Below, in pieces: positions 59,580-64,000 of a DNA stretch of 64,000 nt; position 1 is the first letter of the stretch, and each line of letters starts with the position of its first letter. The translations under genes were made by a program, and so were the position numbers. The DNA is taken from positions 3,258,001 to 3,322,000 of the forward strand of contig NC_091114.1 of NCBI RefSeq assembly GCF_024713975.1, given 5' to 3'. Source of the stretch: Paralichthys olivaceus. Taxonomy: Eukaryota; Chordata; Actinopteri; Pleuronectiformes; Paralichthyidae. Below the pieces are notes generated by a model. The model had not been told where the DNA came from. It saw only the letters and a program-made list of their open reading frames with translations, and searched no databases.

Positions 59580-60060
59580 AAGCTTCCTGTAGAAGAGTCT
59601 GACCCTCATCATTAACACTGTTATTTACACTTTACTAACAAATCCTTTGTTTTCTCACTCACAGGTTTGCAAAGGGGCAACAAATAACCACAGGTTTTGA
59701 AATGATTTCTGAATAATGTCTAAAGGATCAGACTCACATTCAAACCCAGACATCCCATAAATTGACACTGATTCAGTTCAATGCTTTAAGAGACAGTCCT
59801 GAATTATTGCAGCGTGTGCAGGTGCAGCCCCATTACCCCAACATCCCATAACAGGAATGTACAAAAGGACTGCACATACAACACACACACAAACACCCAC
59901 ACACACACATATATATGTATATATATATATATATATACGGAAGCCCTAAAGTGTCATACATACATACATTTTATTCCACCCGTTTTCCAGTGATAACGAG
60001 ATCATTAATTTGAAATCTCCAGAGAAGAAATGTGTTTTGACTCAAAGATGTGTTTGAATT
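59580..60060 (+). other. spacer with CA/TA microsatellite
   Basis: Non-coding; alternating CA then TA tract at about 59880-59937. Confidence 0.6.
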
Positions 60061-60257
60061 AAAGATCCAGGTACTTCTTCACAAAGCTAGTACCACTGGA
60101 AACTTGTGTTTTGTTTCTCTCCTCGTTGTTGAAGCTGCAGGACTCCTCTGGACCTGAATGACCCTGCTGTGAAAGTAACCATGAGGGACATGAGTGAATA
60201 CAGAGAACTCCTGCCAGAGAGGTTTTACAATGCAAAGCAGCCAGAACTACATAAAGA
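60061..60257 (+). pseudogene. decayed exon 4 of a long lectin gene, relic 5
   Basis: Same shared deletions; shares GAACTACATAAAG with relic 3, linking the U10-U11 and U5-U6 junctions. Confidence 0.75.
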
Positions 60258-60486
60258 AGTGTTGTCATGTTGACTCCTTTGCATTATTTTCAGGAAGTGG
60301 AATAATTCTTCCAGGCAGTGCTGCTGTAGAGCTGCTGTTTGTGGGTGAGATCAGGAAACACACAACATGCTGGGGCTGAGTTGGTGCTCGGGCCTAGAAG
60401 GACTGGATCTGAGACATGTGGTGCAAATGGTGTCTCCATGAACACATCCATGTTGTAAAGATGAACACTGGATACCTGAAAGCAGG

Positions 60487-60727
60487 CTTAAATATTCAGT
60501 ATGGTTACAGCCTGAGGATAGTGACTTCATTCACTTTTATTTGTTTAGCACCAAATCATAAAATAGATTTTCTCAAGGCACTTTACATGGTAAAGTTGAG
60601 ACCTTGTAAAATGATAGAGAAACCCAACAGTTCCCACAACGAGCAGCACTGACGACTGTGTAGAGAAAAAAAACTCTCTTCTACTAGAAGTAAAAAACCT
60701 CAAGAACCAGATTCAATGTGAGCGTCC
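60487..60727 (+). repeat. 241-bp dispersed repeat insert, copy 10
   Basis: AAATCATAAAATAG variant as before U6. Confidence 0.7.
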
Positions 60728-60972
60728 AAAGAGAAAGAGGAGAGAGAGAGACCAGGAACTATTGTCAGACTGGTTGTAATGAAAATAATTTATAGATGAT
60801 AGCAGTATAATAATAATAATACTCATCATGATCATTTCTTTCTCTTCTCTTTTCATCCTTATTTTCATGTGATCTACATATTGGATGGAATTAGAGGGGA
60901 TCACAACATTAATAGATAAACATTTCAAACATCCCTGTCACAGAGGTATCATTGGATCCACGGTGTGAGCAA

Positions 60973-61388
60973 AGATAAGATAAGATACGATAAGAAAGAC
61001 TTTATTCATTAAACACTGGGGAAATTTCGACATTACAGCAGCAGAAGGGCATTAAGGTAGAGAAAAATAAAAGTATTAAAAAAAAAAAAGAGAAAATTAG
61101 AATAAATATAAACATATATAAATATTAAAAGAAAAATGTAAACACTGTACAAAGACACCAGAAATGCACAGTGATATTGCACATGGGAAGTGGAAAATAT
61201 ACATTGGATGTTACAATTCAAAAAGTATTACACACACACCTAAAGACTGAATATGAATATTGTACATGAGATAGATATATATGTAGGAGGTAGATTCAGA
61301 AAACTGAGAGGAATAATTATTACACTGTTTTTACGTGTTTGTTGAAAAGTCTTATGGCTGTTGGGATGAAGGACCTTCGAAACCTCAA
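60973..61388 (-). mobile_element. reversed LINE 3' fragment in the U11 promoter
   Basis: Same site as in U1, with a private change near its end (TTCATTAAACACTGGG). Confidence 0.7.
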
Positions 61389-61658
61389 CACAAACAGACA
61401 TTCATTCACTCACCACCTGCACAGGGGTGGAGGCAGAGACCAGTGTTGGTCTGATATGATCAGAACTATCTGCATAGTGAGAGGCCATGCCATTTTGCAT
61501 CTTTGCCTTTTTGCATAAAGCATGCAACAGAACACTGACTGTTCTACTGTCAGTAGTAGAGGAGGAGCTGGTGTTACATTTCCCTAAATCTACACGAGAA
61601 CTGATTAAGTTTACTGTTTGTGATGAACACTGGCACAAACAGTCCACAGAGCAGCAGC

Positions 61659-62657
61659 ATGATGGAAGGGATCTTCTTTGGTGTCTTGTGTCTCTCAGGT
61701 CAGTGAATTTCACTCTTTGTATGATGTCTAACAGGAAATCTGAATATAGAGATTCATTTGAGTCTTCATACATAACACAAATAACTGGTTTCATCCTCAG
61801 GGTGCCTCACCTTCTCCACATGCCTCCTCCATCAGTACCACTTTGTGTCTGAAGCAATGACTTGGACTGAAGCTCAGTGCTACTGCAGAGGGAGGTACAC
61901 AGACCTGGCCACCATTGAAACCACTGAAGAAATGAAGAAACTTAAAGACACAGTTTCTGCTGCTGGTTACAGCTCTAAGGTTTGGATTGGCCTGTACAGT
62001 CAGATTGACTGGAAGTGGTCAGATGGGTTCACAGGGAGTGGAGCTGAATATAGGAACTGGCACGGGTCTAACCCAAACTATTATGCGGCCAATCAGCTCT
62101 GTGTGGGCATGTGGGAACATGGAGGATGGGTTGATGTAAACTGCCAAAGACAGACTGCATTTGTCTGCTACAAAGGTAATGATGTGTTTTATATTGATCT
62201 TTACTATACAACATAATGTCTAAAATATAATTTTGAAAACATTGTGATCTAAACAATCACTCTTTTGTTCTCTAACTTAACTGCAGGAACATTAGAGGAT
62301 TCTGACTTTGTGGTAGTGAATACAAAAAAGACTTGGACTGAGGCTCAGAGGCACTGCAGAGAACAATACACAGATCTGGTCACTGTGAGGAACAAAGCTG
62401 ACAACGACAAGATACATAACTTGATGCAACATGAAGGAGAGGTGTGGATCGGTTTGTACAGAGATCCTCAGATCTACTGGTCTGACGGGAGTGGCTACTC
62501 ATTCAGCTCCTGGTATCAGGGTGAAATCGTACTTGGCTCGATGAAAGTCGTATGTGGTGTTGCAGATTTGCAGCAGGGAGGAAAATGGAGGTTATTGTCC
62601 TGTGAAGAAACATTTCCATTTGTCTGCTACAGCGTGCGTGGATGGTGCTTCCTTTAG
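61659..62657 (+). CDS. U11: two-CTLD secreted lectin, short form, with extra cysteine
   Basis: Exons 61659-61698, 61801-62175 and 62287-62657; 261 aa (254 if spliced after 62633). CTLD1 carries Cys40 (EAQCYC), NPN in NPNYYAANQL (the ANQL ending is otherwise only in U5), and WVDVNCQRQT. CTLD2 has the KKTW opening, an EQYTD change, patch QHEGEV and the EIV loop of U5. It is therefore another S/L mosaic. The leader lacks the small upstream frame. Confidence 0.87.
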
Positions 62658-63678
62658 TGAAAGAGAGAGAATACATCCTTTCATTAGATTTACAGTTATT
62701 GTGTCATTAGAGATTCTTATAACATGAATGAATTCATGAATATTTGGATGATGTTTGTTCTGTCTATTGTTTCTTTACAGTGAGAGAAACTACAAATGTT
62801 TTGTGATGTACTTGAATGTTATCACTTCATTAATCTGCTCTGTGATGTTTCTTCAAGACAAACTGACACTTTGGAACATTTTTACTTTGTCTGGTTTCAG
62901 ACTCCTTCACTAATTCTCCTTGTGAATGAGATTTCAGCTCTTAGCTCTCAGCTCGCTCACCACACAACTTGTGTGTGTGAGTATTTGTCTTCACCACTGA
63001 TCCAGTTCAGCTGCATGTTTGATGCTGGGATTGATATAATCATCATATAATCTGAGATTTCAGTTTAAACCCAAAGCTTAAAAAAACAAGCAAAACCCAT
63101 GGGATGTTCATTTTTTTGTTTTAAATGAAAAAACAAAAACAGAGAGAAGTCATCTTTCAGTTTTTGTTGTCAGAATAAAAAGCAAAATAAAACAAACTCT
63201 TTTAAAAATGACCTGGTTTTGGTTTCACGCAAACCCCTGTTTTATAGAAAATAGATTGGTAAGATTGAGTAGATGTAAAAAAAATGTCAATGAATTATGC
63301 ATCAATAAATCTGTGTATATGCAACATAAATAAATAGCGTATGTGTTCTTTTATTTTCTTTTTGACCTAAAATACCTTGAGCAGCACACAAGTAGCTTCA
63401 TTCAGCATATGTATTGAAATAGTGACCAGCAGAGGTCGCTACATATAGAAGTGTTGTCATGTTGACTCCTTTGCATCATTTTCAGGAAGTGGAATAATTC
63501 TTCCAGGCAGTGCTGCTGTAGAGCTGCTGTTTGTGGGTGAGATCAGGAAACACACAACATGCTGGGGCTGAGTTGGTGCTCGGGCCTAGAAGGACTGGAT
63601 CTGAGACATGTGCTGCAAATGGTGTCTCCATGAACACATCCATGTTGTAAAGATGAACACTGGATACCTGAAAGCAGG
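62658..63678 (+). other. U11 3' region and pre-gene block
   Basis: Short-form terminal exon after the acceptor at about 62780; AATAAA-type signals near 63175 and 63305; pre-gene block at about 63448. Confidence 0.6.
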
Positions 63679-63919
63679 CTTAAATATTCAGTATGGTTAC
63701 AGCCTGAGGATAGTGACTTCATTCACTTTTATTTGTTTAGCACCAGATCAGGAAATAGATTTTCTCAAGGCACTTTACATGGTAAAGTTGAGACCTTGTA
63801 AAATGATAGAGAAACCCAACAGTTCCCACAACGAGCAGCACTGACGACTGTGTAGAGAAAAAAAACTCTCTTCTACTAGAAGTAAAAAACCTCAAGAACC
63901 AGATTCAATGTGAGCGTCC
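63679..63919 (+). repeat. 241-bp dispersed repeat insert, copy 11
   Basis: AGATCAGGAAATAG variant, as in copy 3. Confidence 0.7.
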
Positions 63920-64000
63920 AAAGAGAAAGAGGAGAGAGAGAGACCAGGAACTATTGTCAGACTGGTTGTCATGAAAATAATTTATAGATGATAGCAGTAT
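63920..64000 (+). other. start of the next array module, cut by the window edge
   Basis: Continues exactly like the region before U3/U4, so at least one more lectin gene is expected to the right. Confidence 0.7.

Noticed and set aside
15644-62657. Type II antifreeze protein genes
   Set aside because: Those are single-CTLD proteins. These have two CTLDs and I see no specific antifreeze signature.
14019-64000. CRISPR-like or satellite array
   Set aside because: The repeat unit is a multi-kilobase gene module with exons, not short repeats with spacers.

Overview
The window is vertebrate, almost certainly teleost (percomorph-like) genomic DNA. Genes have GT-AG introns, spacers are AT-rich, dispersed repeats look like common fish families, and one gene is a single-exon TRIM of the kind expanded in fish. 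These taxon and repeat-family names come from recognition, not from a search.

Region 1 (1-14,018) is low copy. It holds one large coding exon at 181-2445 (C4orf54/PROB1-like, probably with an intron in its 3' UTR) and an intact class IV TRIM E3-ligase gene at 5445-6851. Between and after them lie non-coding DNA, at least four dispersed-repeat copies and a (CA)n microsatellite.

Region 2 (14,019-64,000) is a tandem array, all on the + strand, of eleven complete genes for small secreted proteins with a signal peptide and two C-type lectin-like domains (CTLDs). I number them U1-U11, with start codons at 15644, 18606, 24089, 28816, 32800, 37941, 42951, 49229, 53810, 56600 and 61659. The array runs off the right edge. 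There are two architectures. Short genes (S: U1, U2, U4, U6, U8, U9, U11) have three coding exons, predict about 254-261 aa and stop just after CTLD2. Long genes (L: U3, U5, U7, U10) have five coding exons, predict 331 aa and add a charged, lysine-rich 75-aa tail, with a GC-AG intron inside the tail. From promoter to the last CTLD2 codon S and L genes are nearly identical, introns included. Exactly past that point their 3' ends are unrelated.

The order is S S L | S L | S L | S S L | S. After every L gene come a solo-LTR-like element and a decayed copy of the L tail exon, then a new S gene. Shared insertions serve as duplication markers: a reversed LINE 3' fragment in five S promoters, a ~241-bp repeat at 11 positions, a ~1.2-kb TG...CA element with a 4-bp target duplication, and an internally deleted LINE replacing part of that element in three spacers.

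The most interesting signal is that introns and the signal-peptide exon barely change among the eleven copies, while coding changes concentrate in a few short patches at the presumed ligand face. The CTLD1 carbohydrate-motif position reads DPN, EPD, NPN, NPD or EPN depending on the copy. Together the genes look like a recently expanded, gene-converting and possibly diversifying set of secreted lectins, a plausible innate-recognition repertoire. Ligand, expression and selection are inferred, not shown.
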